Part shown: one piece after another, positions 36,452 to 45,858 of the stretch
How positions within the stretch are numbered: the first letter of the stretch is position 1
How the letters are laid out: each line of letters starts with the position of its first letter
Made by a program: the position numbers and the translations under genes
The notes under the pieces: model-generated
What the model was told of the DNA's origin: nothing
The model's input: only the letters and a program-made list of their open reading frames with translations
Databases searched by the model: none
From: Flavobacterium sp. J372
Lineage (GTDB): Bacteria; Bacteroidota; Bacteroidia; Flavobacteriales; Flavobacteriaceae
Direction of reading: 5' to 3'
NCBI RefSeq assembly: GCF_024699965.1
Contig: NZ_JAJOMZ010000004.1
Coordinates: 496,001-560,000 of the forward strand
Length of the DNA: 64,000 bases

Positions 36452-38452
36452 GTGGGCAATCACAAAAATTTAAATAAAGTAACCCTTGGCGGCTTGCTGG
36501 TTACTTTAGGTATCATTTATGGCGATATCGGTACATCACCACTTTATGTAATGAAAGCCATAATGGGTGAGCAGCCCATTGAAGAAGATATAGTTTTAGG
36601 TGCGTTATCTTGTATTTTCTGGACCCTTACGCTCCAAACAACCATAAAATATGTGTTTCTTACATTACAGGCTGATAATAAAGGTGAAGGCGGCATTTTT
36701 TCACTATATACTCTTGTAAAAAGACTTAAGCGCAAGGGTTTGATTGTGCCAGCAATTATTGGCGGAAGTGCATTGCTTGCAGATGGTATAATCACCCCGC
36801 CGATTTCGGTTTCTTCAGCTATAGAGGGTTTAAAGATTTATAATCCTGAAATAGATACTGTACCTATAGTCATTGGGATACTTTTTGCACTATTTGTTAT
36901 ACAGCGCTTTGGGTCTTCGCTTGTAGGTAAGTTCTTCGGGCCAATGATGCTTATATGGTTTGGTATGCTTGGTATACTTGGGCTTATCCCGCTGGCAGGC
37001 AATCTTTCAGTACTTAAGGCTTTCAATCCTTACTATGCCATTCACTTGCTAAGCATACATCACGAAGGTTTTTACGTGCTGGGCTTTGTGTTCCTGTGTA
37101 CTACCGGTGCCGAAGCGCTATATAGTGATATGGGCCACTGCGGGCGCAGCAACATCCGTGTAAGCTGGGGCTTTGTTAAAGCAATGCTTGTACTTAACTA
37201 TTTCGGGCAGGGTGTGTATCTTATTGAACATTCCGGCAAGACACTTACAGAACTTAGCGGCAACCCCGATATGCCGGGCAACCCTTTTTACCTGTTAATG
37301 CCTGACTGGTTCCTGCCGTTTGGTATAGCAGTTGCTACATCTGCAGCGGTTATTGCATCACAGGCTCTCATAAGCGGTTCATTTACATTAATAAGTGAGG
37401 CTATGCGCCTTAACTTCTGGCCAAAGGTTGCAGTGAAATTCCCTACCGAACTAAAAGGACAGATTTATATCCCTTCAATTAACTGGTTGTTGTTCTTAGG
37501 GTGTGTTTTCATTGTACTTCATTTCAGGGAGTCAGGTAATATGGAAGCTGCTTACGGTCTTGCCATAGTACTGTGCATGATAATGACAACATCTTTATTA
37601 GGATATTACATGATCATGAAACGGTACAATCGTTTCCTCATCATCGGCATCATCCTGGTTTATTTTACAATAGAATTTTCATTCCTTATTGCCAATGTCA
37701 GCAAATTTTCCCACGGCGGTTATGTTTCTCTAATCATTGCGGGCTTACTTGCAACTATAATGACCGTATGGTTTATGGCTAAGAAAATCCGTACGGAGTA
37801 TACTGAATTCACCAAGATCGACAACTATAAAACGGTACTTTCAGAGCTTAGCAATGACCTTTCAATCCCTAAATATGCCACACACCTGGTTTATATGACC
37901 AATGCGCAGCTGGGTGATGAGATTGAGTCAAAAATCATATACTCAATCCTTCAGAAAAGGCCAAAACGTGCCGATATCTATTGGTTTGTACACGTAAATG
38001 TAGTTGACGAGCCGTACCAGATGCAGTACAAAGTGCGCGAAATTATGAAGGAAGACGTTATACGCGTAGATTTCTACCTCGGTTTCCGGGTGGCGCCGCG
38101 CATCAATCTTATGTTTAAGAAAGTGGTGCAGGATATGGTAAAACGCGGAGAGGTTGACATTACCAGCCGTTATGAATCGCTTAACCGGAACAACGTAATC
38201 GGCGACTTTAAGTTTGTACTGATAGAAAAATTCCTGAGCTATGACAATGACCTGCCGTGGTATGAAAGGATAATTCTTGATATTTACAGCGTATTAAAAT
38301 CGGTAAGCCTTACCGAAGGCCGCGCCTTCGGGCTTGACAGCTCATCCGTAAAAGTTGAGAAATTCCCGATTGTGGTACACCCGCCTGATGACATTGCGCT
38401 GTGCCGCCTTGATGATACTAAAGACACCCCAAATGAGAAAGATATTATGTAG
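36452..38452 (+). CDS. kup: Kup-family potassium uptake protein
   Basis: A 666-residue KUP/HAK/KT transporter with a GTG start; no ATG fits before the conserved N-terminus. The signature GIIYGDIGTSPLYVMKAI is intact. About twelve membrane segments reach residue 435, with GGIFSLYTLVKR, GSALLADGIITPPISV and CTTGAEALYSDMGHCGR. A cytoplasmic C-terminal domain of about 230 residues follows. It takes up K+, probably with protons. The last 20 bp overlap the next gene, an OmpA-like protein in another frame, which implies co-expression. Confidence 0.94.
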   Translation: MGNHKNLNKVTLGGLLVTLGIIYGDIGTSPLYVMKAIMGEQPIEEDIVLGALSCIFWTLTLQTTIKYVFLTLQADNKGEGGIFSLYTLVKRLKRKGLIVPAIIGGSALLADGIITPPISVSSAIEGLKIYNPEIDTVPIVIGILFALFVIQRFGSSLVGKFFGPMMLIWFGMLGILGLIPLAGNLSVLKAFNPYYAIHLLSIHHEGFYVLGFVFLCTTGAEALYSDMGHCGRSNIRVSWGFVKAMLVLNYFGQGVYLIEHSGKTLTELSGNPDMPGNPFYLLMPDWFLPFGIAVATSAAVIASQALISGSFTLISEAMRLNFWPKVAVKFPTELKGQIYIPSINWLLFLGCVFIVLHFRESGNMEAAYGLAIVLCMIMTTSLLGYYMIMKRYNRFLIIGIILVYFTIEFSFLIANVSKFSHGGYVSLIIAGLLATIMTVWFMAKKIRTEYTEFTKIDNYKTVLSELSNDLSIPKYATHLVYMTNAQLGDEIESKIIYSILQKRPKRADIYWFVHVNVVDEPYQMQYKVREIMKEDVIRVDFYLGFRVAPRINLMFKKVVQDMVKRGEVDITSRYESLNRNNVIGDFKFVLIEKFLSYDNDLPWYERIILDIYSVLKSVSLTEGRAFGLDSSSVKVEKFPIVVHPPDDIALCRLDDTKDTPNEKDIM

Positions 38453-39251
38453 CCTTTTCTTTCTGCTTTCATTTTTTGCATTTGCGCAGGAAGAGGTTGT
38501 GCACTCGGTTTATTTTGAAACAGCAAAGTATAACCTTGACGAGGCCAAGGCTGTTGATGCATATAACTTCATAAAGAATATTGATACTACGCGAATTGAA
38601 AGCATTCAGATATTCGGGTATACAGATGACCGCGGTAAGGATGATTATAACTACAAGTTATCTTCAAACCGGGCCAATACTGTGCGCGATATGCTCATAG
38701 CTAAAGGAATAAAAAACAAGATTATAGTAACAATTGAGGGGCGTGGGCGTATATTAATTGAAGATGATATTGATAATGTAAGCGAAGTACGCTCTAAAAA
38801 CCGCAGGGTAGACGTAGTAGCAAACTTTCGCCCACTGCCTGCGGCAAAATTGAACATACCGGGCCTTTATACCGAGATACGTAAAGACCTGCAAGTGGGC
38901 GACCGTATTTTTCTTGAGAATGTTTATTTTGAGCGTGGCAGCAGCCAGCTTGAGGCAAAATCAAAGAAAGTGCTTGAAGGTGTTGTAAAGCAATTGCAGA
39001 AATACAAAAACCTTGAATTTGAAATACAGGGGCATATATGCTGCACACCAACTTACCAAAAGGAGGCTATTGATAAAGAAACAAAGAAGCGCGAACTTTC
39101 CATCAACCGGGCAAAATCAGTATATAAATTCTTCAGGCTGAAGCGAATTGACCCCAAGCGCATGTCAACCAAAGGTTACGGCAACACACGCTCCCTTAAA
39201 ATGGGCCCGGAGTATGACCGCCGGGTTGAGCTGGTAATCACAAAAAAATAA
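38433..39251 (+). CDS. Exported protein with two OmpA-like domains
   Basis: A 272-residue exported protein (start ATG 38433, signal peptide MRKILCSLFFLLSFFAFAQ) built from two tandem OmpA-C-like domains. The first shows VYFETAKYNLDEAKAVDAYN and GYTDDRGKDDYNYKLSSNRA. The second shows VYFERGSSQLEAKSKKVLEG and the end ELSINRAKSVYKFFRLKRID. Such domains bind peptidoglycan. The second has an insertion around GHICCTPTYQKEAIDKETKK with a Cys-Cys pair. The start is placed inside the 3' end of kup because only this ATG gives a signal peptide. Confidence 0.88.
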   Translation: MRKILCSLFFLLSFFAFAQEEVVHSVYFETAKYNLDEAKAVDAYNFIKNIDTTRIESIQIFGYTDDRGKDDYNYKLSSNRANTVRDMLIAKGIKNKIIVTIEGRGRILIEDDIDNVSEVRSKNRRVDVVANFRPLPAAKLNIPGLYTEIRKDLQVGDRIFLENVYFERGSSQLEAKSKKVLEGVVKQLQKYKNLEFEIQGHICCTPTYQKEAIDKETKKRELSINRAKSVYKFFRLKRIDPKRMSTKGYGNTRSLKMGPEYDRRVELVITKK

Positions 39252-39259
39252 TTCCTGAT

Positions 39260-39706
39260 TTACTTCCTGTGCATCCTTATGTGCGGTATGCCGTCTTCAA
39301 GGTATTGTTCGCCATCCTGCACAAAGCCGTGGGTTTCATAAAACTTTTTAAGGTACAGCTGTGCCGATATGGTAATGGCGGGTGTTTTCCAGATATCTTC
39401 AATGGCTGTAATGGCAGCCTGCATCATGGCATGGCCCCATTTACGGTCGCGGTACTTTTGCCCTATTACAACCCGCCCTATTGAAGCATTTTCAAAATAA
39501 TCGCCCTGCCCAAAAAGGCGGCAGTACGCAGCGACTTCACCATCTTGTTCGGCAAAAACATGAATTGCTTTTGCATCTTTACCGTCAATATCCTGGTAAA
39601 CGCAATTTTGCTCCACTACAAACACTTCACTACGCAGTTGCAGCACTTTGTATAGTTCAGCTGCAGAAAGTTCGGCAAATCGCTTTATTTTGAATTGTGG
39701 CGTCAT
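39260..39706 (-). CDS. ElaA-type GNAT acetyltransferase
   Basis: A 148-residue acetyltransferase of the ElaA subfamily: FAELSAAELYKVLQLRSEVF, then FVVEQNCVYQDIDGKDAKAI. The acetyl-CoA-binding segment reads IGRVVIGQKYRDRKWGHAMM and the C-terminal strand is FYETHGFVQDGEQYLEDGIP. Substrate unknown. Its ATG overlaps the stop of the DUF4837 gene by four bases, making it the last gene of the transglycosylase-DUF4837-ElaA unit. Confidence 0.9.
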   Translation of the reverse strand: MTPQFKIKRFAELSAAELYKVLQLRSEVFVVEQNCVYQDIDGKDAKAIHVFAEQDGEVAAYCRLFGQGDYFENASIGRVVIGQKYRDRKWGHAMMQAAITAIEDIWKTPAITISAQLYLKKFYETHGFVQDGEQYLEDGIPHIRMHRK

Positions 39707-40695
39707 AGAAATTTTATAGAGCGGATTATCGACTCGAGTTCTGCAAGCAAGTCACGTTTTGGTGAAGAAGGGCTGTATATGAAACCTTCAACCACGAGGT
39801 AACACTGGTTTTTGTCATCGCGTATGGCATAATTCAGGAAAGGGCCGCTCATAAAGTCATTTTCCATTTCCCAATTGCCGCGTGATTCAAAAGCCCTGCG
39901 GTCATTAAGGCTGGTCATAAACACATATGGCGCATAAGCCTCTTCAGTCACCATGTGTGTGCCGGGTTCCTGCCCGTGTATATACATGTTGCCGATGCTG
40001 TCGCGCATTTTAATGATATTGCTGATGATCACCTTGTCTTTCTCTATGGTTTCAAACGGAACTTTATATACAAGTAAGCTGGCATTGCCGCTGGGTATAT
40101 CGCGCTTAAGCCAGAAAAATGACTCATTTTTTATGGCGAAGCTGTAGGTTTTCGGTATTTCAAGCCCGATGCCGAAGTTTTTGCGAAACTCTGCATCACT
40201 TTTAAGCCCTGCTGCCTTGTTAACTTTCCTGAGCTGGGCAAACTCAGTATCACGCACCTTCATGATAATCTCGTCTCCGTGCATATCAATCTTTTCCAGC
40301 AAATCGTCAATAGTCTTGCCTGTAATGGTAAAAAGGTTTTGGGGCTTACAGTTGCGGTTGTTTACAAAAGAATATGCCGGGGCGCCACCCTGCTCTACTA
40401 CAATAATATTCCTGGCCGTGCTGCGTTTAGGCGCCGAGCGGTCATAGTACTGGCTCAGTGTAAACAGCGGTTCTTCCTGGGTAAGCCCGTCAACAGGTGA
40501 GGCAAACTTTCGCCGCAGCGCATCGCCTACCTCGCCATTCCATAAAACATCGCTAATGATTATGGTGATTTCATTAATGCTGCCTGTTGAAGACTGCAGC
40601 TCTTTTTTATCTGGCGAACAGGCAAAAAAAGCTAAGGCAAATACGGGTAATAGTATCTGCCTTAGCCTGTTTTTATATTTTTCCCTGAAGGGCAT
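39703..40695 (-). CDS. DUF4837 lipoprotein
   Basis: A 330-residue protein with a lipoprotein signal (QILLPVFALAFFACSPDKK, Cys26) after a basic N-terminus. Family features are ITIIISDVLWNGEVGDALRR, QYYDRSAPKRSTARNIIVV and a C-terminal YAIRDDKNQCYLVVEGFIYS. DUF4837 is confined to Bacteroidota and has no known activity. It overlaps the upstream LysM transglycosylase gene by one base (TAATG) and ElaA by four, suggesting a cell-envelope role. Confidence 0.85.
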   Translation of the reverse strand: MPFREKYKNRLRQILLPVFALAFFACSPDKKELQSSTGSINEITIIISDVLWNGEVGDALRRKFASPVDGLTQEEPLFTLSQYYDRSAPKRSTARNIIVVEQGGAPAYSFVNNRNCKPQNLFTITGKTIDDLLEKIDMHGDEIIMKVRDTEFAQLRKVNKAAGLKSDAEFRKNFGIGLEIPKTYSFAIKNESFFWLKRDIPSGNASLLVYKVPFETIEKDKVIISNIIKMRDSIGNMYIHGQEPGTHMVTEEAYAPYVFMTSLNDRRAFESRGNWEMENDFMSGPFLNYAIRDDKNQCYLVVEGFIYSPSSPKRDLLAELESIIRSIKFL

Positions 40696-42419
40696 TAGTT
40701 TGTACTTGAGGTAACTACTTTAAGTTTCATGCCCGGCTGTATGCTTTCGTCTTTCATCTGGTTCCAGTTCTTAAGGTTCTCAACCGTTACGCCCGGGTGT
40801 TTTTTGGCAATGCTGAACAATGAGTCGCCTTTTTGCACAATGTACATACGCTCCTGCTCATAGTTAATATCTTTTGCGCGCTGTCTTGGCTCTTTTACGG
40901 CCACTGCAGTTTTAGTATCAGCAGTTACAGCCTCTTCTGTATTTGCGGCAATTTCTTCATGCGTTTCCGTGACCGGTACAGCAGCAGGAGTTGTTTCTTT
41001 AACCTCTTTAGCCGGCGCAGCTGCTATAGCTTCTCTTTCAGGTACACTTACCTGGACAGCCTTCTGAATTTTCAGCTTTTGGCCCGGCATGATATTATTG
41101 CCTTTAATCTTATTCCATTTTTTAAGTTCAGCAACAGAAACGCCGTATTTATTTGAAATCTCTCCCAGGTTATCACCACGCTTTACCGTATAGCTCTTAT
41201 ACTGAATTGTCGATTTTTTCTTATACGTAGTCCTTGTGGCCACAGCTGTATTAGCCTGGCGTATCACGGTATCGCGGTCGCGTGTCCAGGTTGGCCTTTC
41301 GCGCTTGCTGTCAATATGGTCTATGTAAGCATACACCCCATTCTCATTTGACGTAAACAGTGCAACCTTATCTTTCGGCAGGCGAAGGTAATGTGCTTTG
41401 TCTGCTTCATACGGAATCACATCAAGTTTGTAGATAGGATTTAGGAACTGCAATTGCTGCACAGGCATGTCAAGAAGCTGCGCTATTTGTTTGAAAGACA
41501 TTTGGCGTTTTACCATGATTGTGTCTGTCTCAAAATAGGTAAGCGGTGCTTTTTTAGGCGTTATGCCGTGCTCTTTCCTGTATTCGTATATGTACATCGT
41601 TGCAAGGAAAGCCGGCACATAGCCCTGTGTTTCCTGCGGAAGGTTTTTCCTGATATTCCAGTAATTCTTGTAACCGTTGCTTCGGCGTATGGCTTTGGTA
41701 ACGTTGCCCGGCCCGGCGTTGTATGATGCAAGAACCAGGTCCCAGTCGCCAAAAATGTTGTAAAGGCTGCTAAGGTACTGGCAGGCCGCTTCAGTAGCTT
41801 TGATAGGGTCGCTGCGCTCGTCAACATACGAGTTTACGTTAAGGCTGTATTGCTTGCCGGTTGCATACATAAACTGCCAAAGGCCTGTAGCGCCCACATG
41901 TGATTTTGCCCTTGGGTTAAGAGCCGATTCTACAATAGCAAGGTATTTTAGTTCTAGGGGAATATTGTATTTGGCAAGATGCTCTTCAAACATCGGGAAG
42001 TAATATTCCGAAATCGCCATAAGCCTTTCATAGCTTCTTGGCCTGTTTTTAAGGTATGATTTTATGATGTTCTCAAGGCCTTTGCTGTACTCTATATTGA
42101 ACGGCGACTTAGCATCAAGTTTTGCAAGGCGCTCTTTCAACACTTCTGTAGAAAGGTTGTAAGATACCTCAACATCAGGGTTTATATTTTTAATATCATC
42201 CTGCATTGCCTCAAAAAGGTCGGCATTGGCAAGCTCTTTCATCCAGAGGCTGTCAACACAGGCAAGCTCGCTGTTGCGGATGAATGTAGTTTTTATTGAA
42301 TCTAAGAACGATAATTTTACAATTGGGGCCGGTTGGGTTTCAACCAGTGCGCTTTCCTGTGCAAATACTGCCAGGGACAGCAATGAAAATACAAAGGACA
42401 GTGTTCTTTTTTTCGTCAT
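40695..42419 (-). CDS. Membrane-bound lytic transglycosylase with two LysM domains (MltD-like)
   Basis: A 574-residue exported enzyme that cleaves peptidoglycan glycan strands. Signal peptide TKKRTLSFVFSLLSLAVFAQ. The SLT domain spans about residues 105-260, with the catalytic Glu in YLAIVESALNPRAKSHVGAT, then GLWQFMYATG and ASYNAGPGNVTKAIRRS. Two LysM modules follow: YTVKRGDNLGEISNKYGVSV near 410 and YIVQKGDSLFSIAKKHPGVT near 530, joined by an Ala/Thr/Glu-rich linker. Length and layout fit MltD. It is the first gene of a three-gene envelope operon with DUF4837 and ElaA. Confidence 0.92.
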   Translation of the reverse strand: MTKKRTLSFVFSLLSLAVFAQESALVETQPAPIVKLSFLDSIKTTFIRNSELACVDSLWMKELANADLFEAMQDDIKNINPDVEVSYNLSTEVLKERLAKLDAKSPFNIEYSKGLENIIKSYLKNRPRSYERLMAISEYYFPMFEEHLAKYNIPLELKYLAIVESALNPRAKSHVGATGLWQFMYATGKQYSLNVNSYVDERSDPIKATEAACQYLSSLYNIFGDWDLVLASYNAGPGNVTKAIRRSNGYKNYWNIRKNLPQETQGYVPAFLATMYIYEYRKEHGITPKKAPLTYFETDTIMVKRQMSFKQIAQLLDMPVQQLQFLNPIYKLDVIPYEADKAHYLRLPKDKVALFTSNENGVYAYIDHIDSKRERPTWTRDRDTVIRQANTAVATRTTYKKKSTIQYKSYTVKRGDNLGEISNKYGVSVAELKKWNKIKGNNIMPGQKLKIQKAVQVSVPEREAIAAAPAKEVKETTPAAVPVTETHEEIAANTEEAVTADTKTAVAVKEPRQRAKDINYEQERMYIVQKGDSLFSIAKKHPGVTVENLKNWNQMKDESIQPGMKLKVVTSSTN

Positions 42420-42511
42420 AATTTACTTTTTAAACAGTTAAATTACAATGTATTACAAAGTAACAATGTGTTATAACTTTAATTAGTGATTAATATTGCC
42501 AACTTTAACAC

Positions 42512-43702
42512 CTAAGCGTTTTGTATGGCTGCTATGCCCGGCAGTGTTTTGCCTTCAAGCATCTCGAGCATTGCGCCGCCGCCGGTAGACACATAGCTCA
42601 TCTTCGGCTCAAGGCCAAATTGCTTCACCGCCGCTACCGAGTCGCCGCCGCCCACCAATGAGAATGCGCCTTTTTCTGTAGCTTCAGCTATAAAATTGCC
42701 CAGCTCTATTGTGCCTTTGGCAAAGTTTTCCATCTCGAATACGCCCAGCGGGCCATTCCAAAGTATAGTTTTTGACTTCAGGATCACTTCTTTAAAGTTT
42801 TCCAGTGATTTAGGGCCTGCGTCAAGCCCCTGCCATCCGTCAGGAATTTTGTCAACATCTACAACCTGGGTCTTAGCATCGTTTTTGAATGCGTCTGCCG
42901 CTACAACATCAACAGGCAAATGCACCTGCACGTTTTTAGCCTTAGCTTTCTCAAGTATTTCAAGTGCAAGTTCCTGCTTGTCATCTTCGCAGATGCTGTC
43001 GCCAATCTTGCCGCCTTGTGCTTTGATGAAAGTGAAGGTCATGCCCCCGCCGATAATCAGGTGGTCTACTTTATCGAGGATATTCTCGATTACAGTAATT
43101 TTAGATGAAACCTTGCTGCCCCCCAAAACGGCAGTCACCGGTTTCTCGCTGTTTTTAAGCACTTTGTCAAGGCTGTCGATTTCTTTAGCAAGAAGCTCGC
43201 CAAACACTTTATCTTCAGGGAAATAATCTGCAATAATTGTTGTTGAGGCATGTGCCCTGTGCGCTGTACCGAAGGCATCGTTTACGTAAACATCGCCCAG
43301 GCTTGCCAGTTTTTTAGCAAAATCCTTATCGCCGGCCTCTTCTTCTTTGTAGAAACGGAGGTTCTCCAGCATCAGCACTTCACCCGGCTGCAGGTTTTTC
43401 GCTGCCTCCTCCACTTCGCTGCCAATGCTGTCTTCCACAAACTTTACTTTCACGCCCAGAATTTCAGAAGTTGTATCCACAATATGCTTCAGTGAATATT
43501 TTTCTTCTCTGCCTTTCGGGCGGCCCAGGTGCGACATCAAAATCACGCTGCCGGCATCTGTTAAGATTTTCTTAATCGTTGCACTCGCTGCTTCAATGCG
43601 GTTGGTATCGGTAACTTTAAAATCTTCATCAAGCGGAACATTGAAATCTACACGTATTACAGCCTTTTTACCTTTAAAATTGATGTCATTAAGTGTTTTC
43701 AT
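42512..43702 (-). CDS. pgk: Phosphoglycerate kinase
   Basis: A 396-residue glycolytic enzyme converting 1,3-bisphosphoglycerate and ADP to 3-phosphoglycerate and ATP. Signature [20 protein letters not shown], substrate motif [34 protein letters not shown], hinge [11 protein letters not shown], and the nucleotide-binding [14 protein letters not shown] with [13 protein letters not shown]. It is a single gene with its own promoter-like box. Confidence 0.97.
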   Translation of the reverse strand: MKTLNDINFKGKKAVIRVDFNVPLDEDFKVTDTNRIEAASATIKKILTDAGSVILMSHLGRPKGREEKYSLKHIVDTTSEILGVKVKFVEDSIGSEVEEAAKNLQPGEVLMLENLRFYKEEEAGDKDFAKKLASLGDVYVNDAFGTAHRAHASTTIIADYFPEDKVFGELLAKEIDSLDKVLKNSEKPVTAVLGGSKVSSKITVIENILDKVDHLIIGGGMTFTFIKAQGGKIGDSICEDDKQELALEILEKAKAKNVQVHLPVDVVAADAFKNDAKTQVVDVDKIPDGWQGLDAGPKSLENFKEVILKSKTILWNGPLGVFEMENFAKGTIELGNFIAEATEKGAFSLVGGGDSVAAVKQFGLEPKMSYVSTGGGAMLEMLEGKTLPGIAAIQNA

Positions 43703-43740
43703 TATCGCTTTAAAGTTGATTTTTTAGTTTTGGAGAAAGG

Positions 43741-43748
43741 CAAATATA
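43741..43748 (-). promoter_or_regulatory. -7 box of pgk
   Basis: The minus strand reads TATATTTG (TAnnTTTG), 38 bp before the pgk ATG. Confidence 0.6.
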
Positions 43749-43872
43749 GCCCATTCTGTTAATAAAAAGCCAATAAAATGTTCAAAAAGATATGCAAATA
43801 AAACACATATTATTGATAGTCAACGATATATGCCGATGTTAAATATCACGAAACGGTGTTTTTGTGTAATGA

Positions 43873-43918
43873 AAATTTTAAGGTTTCAGCCTAACCCAAA
43901 AATGCATACTTAAAATTT
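43873..43918. repeat. Inverted repeat upstream of holB
   Basis: AAATTTTAAG (43873-43882) and CTTAAAATTT (43909-43918) are perfect 10-bp inverted arms 26 bp apart, ending just before the holB -7 box. Possible operator or AT-rich coincidence. Confidence 0.35.
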
Positions 43919-43922
43919 CCGC

Positions 43923-43930
43923 TATATTTG
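43923..43930 (+). promoter_or_regulatory. -7 box of holB, consistent with a leaderless mRNA
   Basis: TATATTTG lies only three bases before the holB ATG at 43934. The predicted start of transcription coincides with the start codon. Confidence 0.55.
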
Positions 43931-43933
43931 CCT

Positions 43934-45082
43934 ATGCTATTTCAGGAAGTATTAGGCCAGGAACACATAAAAAGCCACCTCACCAAAACCGCTGACAGCG
44001 GCCGTATACCTCATGCGCAGTTGTTCATCGGGCCCGAGGGCAGCGGCACGTTACCCATGGCCATTGCTTATGCCCAATACATTTTGTGCGGCAATACCGG
44101 CAGTGAAAATAATGGCGCCAATTCTGCCTGCAACCTGAAGTTCAGCAACTTATCACATCCTGATTTGCATTTTGTTTTCCCGGTTTCTACGAACAGCGAT
44201 GTGAAGAGCCATCCCGTGAGCGCCAATTTTTTAAAGCAATGGCGCGAGTTTGTGCTGGAGTCGCCGTACAGCGGGCTTTTTGACTGGTACAAAAAAATTG
44301 ACATTCAAAACAAGCAGGGCCAGATTGGCGTTGACGAGGCGCATGAAATTGTTAAGTCGTTGTCGCTGAAGGCTTACGAGGGCGGATACAAAGTGATGAT
44401 TATCTGGATGGCTGATAAAATGAACATTGCGACGGCCAACAAACTCCTGAAAATGCTGGAAGAGCCGCCGCAAAAAACGGTTTTCCTGCTGATTGCCGAA
44501 AGCACTGACGATATTTTGCAGACGATACTGTCCCGCTGCCAGGTGTTGCAATTTGGGCCGCTTGGTGAGAAAGTGATTTGCGAAGCGCTTAGAAACCAAC
44601 AGAATATCGATGAAAAGACCGCTGCAAAAATAGCACACCAGGCACAGGGCAACTACGCCAAAGCATTGCATTTACTGCACAAAGATGATGACGGCCTGCC
44701 TTTTGAAGAGTGGTTTGTGCAGTGGGTACGTGCCGCTTTCCGGGCTAAGGGAAATGCCGCTGCCATTCAGGATCTTATAGCCTGGAGCGAGGCCATTGCT
44801 ACCACTGGCCGTGAAACGCAGAAGCAGTTCCTGAACTTTTGCATTGATATGTTCCGGCAGGCGCTTTTGCTGAATTACAACGCTAAAGAGCTGGTTTTCA
44901 TGGAGCCGACCGTTGAAAATTTCAAGCTGGAAAATTTTGCGCCTTTTGTAAACGGCACCAACATCAACGATATTTTTAAAGAGCTGAGCGATGCCTTGTA
45001 CCACATTGAACGAAACGGCAACGCCAAGATTATCCTTACCGACCTTTCAATAAAACTGACACGCTTAATCCATAAAAAATAA
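43934..45082 (+). CDS. holB: DNA polymerase III delta' subunit
   Basis: A 382-residue clamp-loader subunit. The start is ATG 43934 (MLFQEVLGQEHIKSHLTKTA). The P-loop is degenerate (GPEGSGTLPMA, no Lys-Thr), as expected for the non-ATPase delta'. The region VMIIWMADKMNIATANKLLK and the SRC-type motif ILSRCQVLQF are diagnostic. Bacteroidota proteins have extra residues around FVFPVSTNSDVKSHPVSANF. It helps load the beta clamp on DNA. The next gene starts four bases after its stop. Confidence 0.93.
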   Translation: MLFQEVLGQEHIKSHLTKTADSGRIPHAQLFIGPEGSGTLPMAIAYAQYILCGNTGSENNGANSACNLKFSNLSHPDLHFVFPVSTNSDVKSHPVSANFLKQWREFVLESPYSGLFDWYKKIDIQNKQGQIGVDEAHEIVKSLSLKAYEGGYKVMIIWMADKMNIATANKLLKMLEEPPQKTVFLLIAESTDDILQTILSRCQVLQFGPLGEKVICEALRNQQNIDEKTAAKIAHQAQGNYAKALHLLHKDDDGLPFEEWFVQWVRAAFRAKGNAAAIQDLIAWSEAIATTGRETQKQFLNFCIDMFRQALLLNYNAKELVFMEPTVENFKLENFAPFVNGTNINDIFKELSDALYHIERNGNAKIILTDLSIKLTRLIHKK

Positions 45083-45086
45083 GATT

Positions 45087-45479
45087 ATGATAAACGAACA
45101 ACTCACTCCTGCAATATTGTTGATCCTCGCTTTCCTGGCTATAACCTTCATACAGTCAGGCTATGACAAAGTGATGGATTGGAAGGGTAATGTGGAATGG
45201 CTTAAAGGCCATTTCAGCAAGACTATCCTAAAGAACAATGTGCCGCAGGCCTTGTTCCTGGTACTTGCCCTTGAGGTTTTTGCCGGGGCTTTCGCGGTAA
45301 TTGGTATGATTGAAATACTTGTAAACGGCGGTACAGAGTTCGCTTTTTACGCTGCTGCATTATCATGCATTACACTACTGTTTCTGCTTTTGGGCCAACG
45401 CCTTGCAAAAGACTATGACGGTGCGCGTACCATAGTAATTTACTTTATACCGGCTGTTTTGCTGCTAAGCTGGCTTTGA
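45087..45479 (+). CDS. DoxX-family membrane protein
   Basis: A 130-residue inner-membrane protein with four hydrophobic segments. The first, ILLILAFLAITFIQSGYDKV, and the loop DWKGNVEWLKGHFSKTILKN are typical of DoxX-like proteins in Bacteroidota. The last segment, IVIYFIPAVLLLSWL, ends the protein. The family includes thiosulfate:quinone oxidoreductase subunits, but most members have no known activity. It sits five bases after holB. Confidence 0.82.
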   Translation: MINEQLTPAILLILAFLAITFIQSGYDKVMDWKGNVEWLKGHFSKTILKNNVPQALFLVLALEVFAGAFAVIGMIEILVNGGTEFAFYAAALSCITLLFLLLGQRLAKDYDGARTIVIYFIPAVLLLSWL

Positions 45480-45480
45480 T

Positions 45481-45858
45481 ATGAAAATAGGTAAGCGGGT
45501 ACTTAGTTATTTCATATTATTCTTAATACATCTTATAATAATAATTGGATATATCTTTATTTCAATTTCAATAACGGAACATTCAATTATTGATGTCTTG
45601 TTGTTAATTTTGCCGATTAATATAATTTATAGCCGATTTCTACTGGCAAGAGGTTGGTTGGTAAATATTTTGTTATCAATCGGTATACTGTCAATAAATT
45701 ATTTAATTAGCGAATCTATCTACCGTAATAATTGGTATCCCTCTGGTGATGCTTATGCAATAAAAACTACAATTGCCTGTATTTGCCTTTCCCCTGTTTT
45801 CCTCTGGGAAATTGTCTACCACATAAATAAAAAAATTCCAACGAGACACAACGTTTAG
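45481..45858 (+). CDS. Small AT-rich four-helix membrane protein, unknown
   Basis: A 125-residue protein with about four hydrophobic segments (YFILFLIHLIIIIGYIFISI first, IACICLSPVFLWEIVYHI last) and a basic C-terminus. No family is recognised. Its DNA is visibly richer in A and T than holB and DoxX next to it, which hints at a recent arrival. It begins two bases after the DoxX stop and overlaps the convergent helicase gene by four bases. Confidence 0.6.
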   Translation: MKIGKRVLSYFILFLIHLIIIIGYIFISISITEHSIIDVLLLILPINIIYSRFLLARGWLVNILLSIGILSINYLISESIYRNNWYPSGDAYAIKTTIACICLSPVFLWEIVYHINKKIPTRHNV

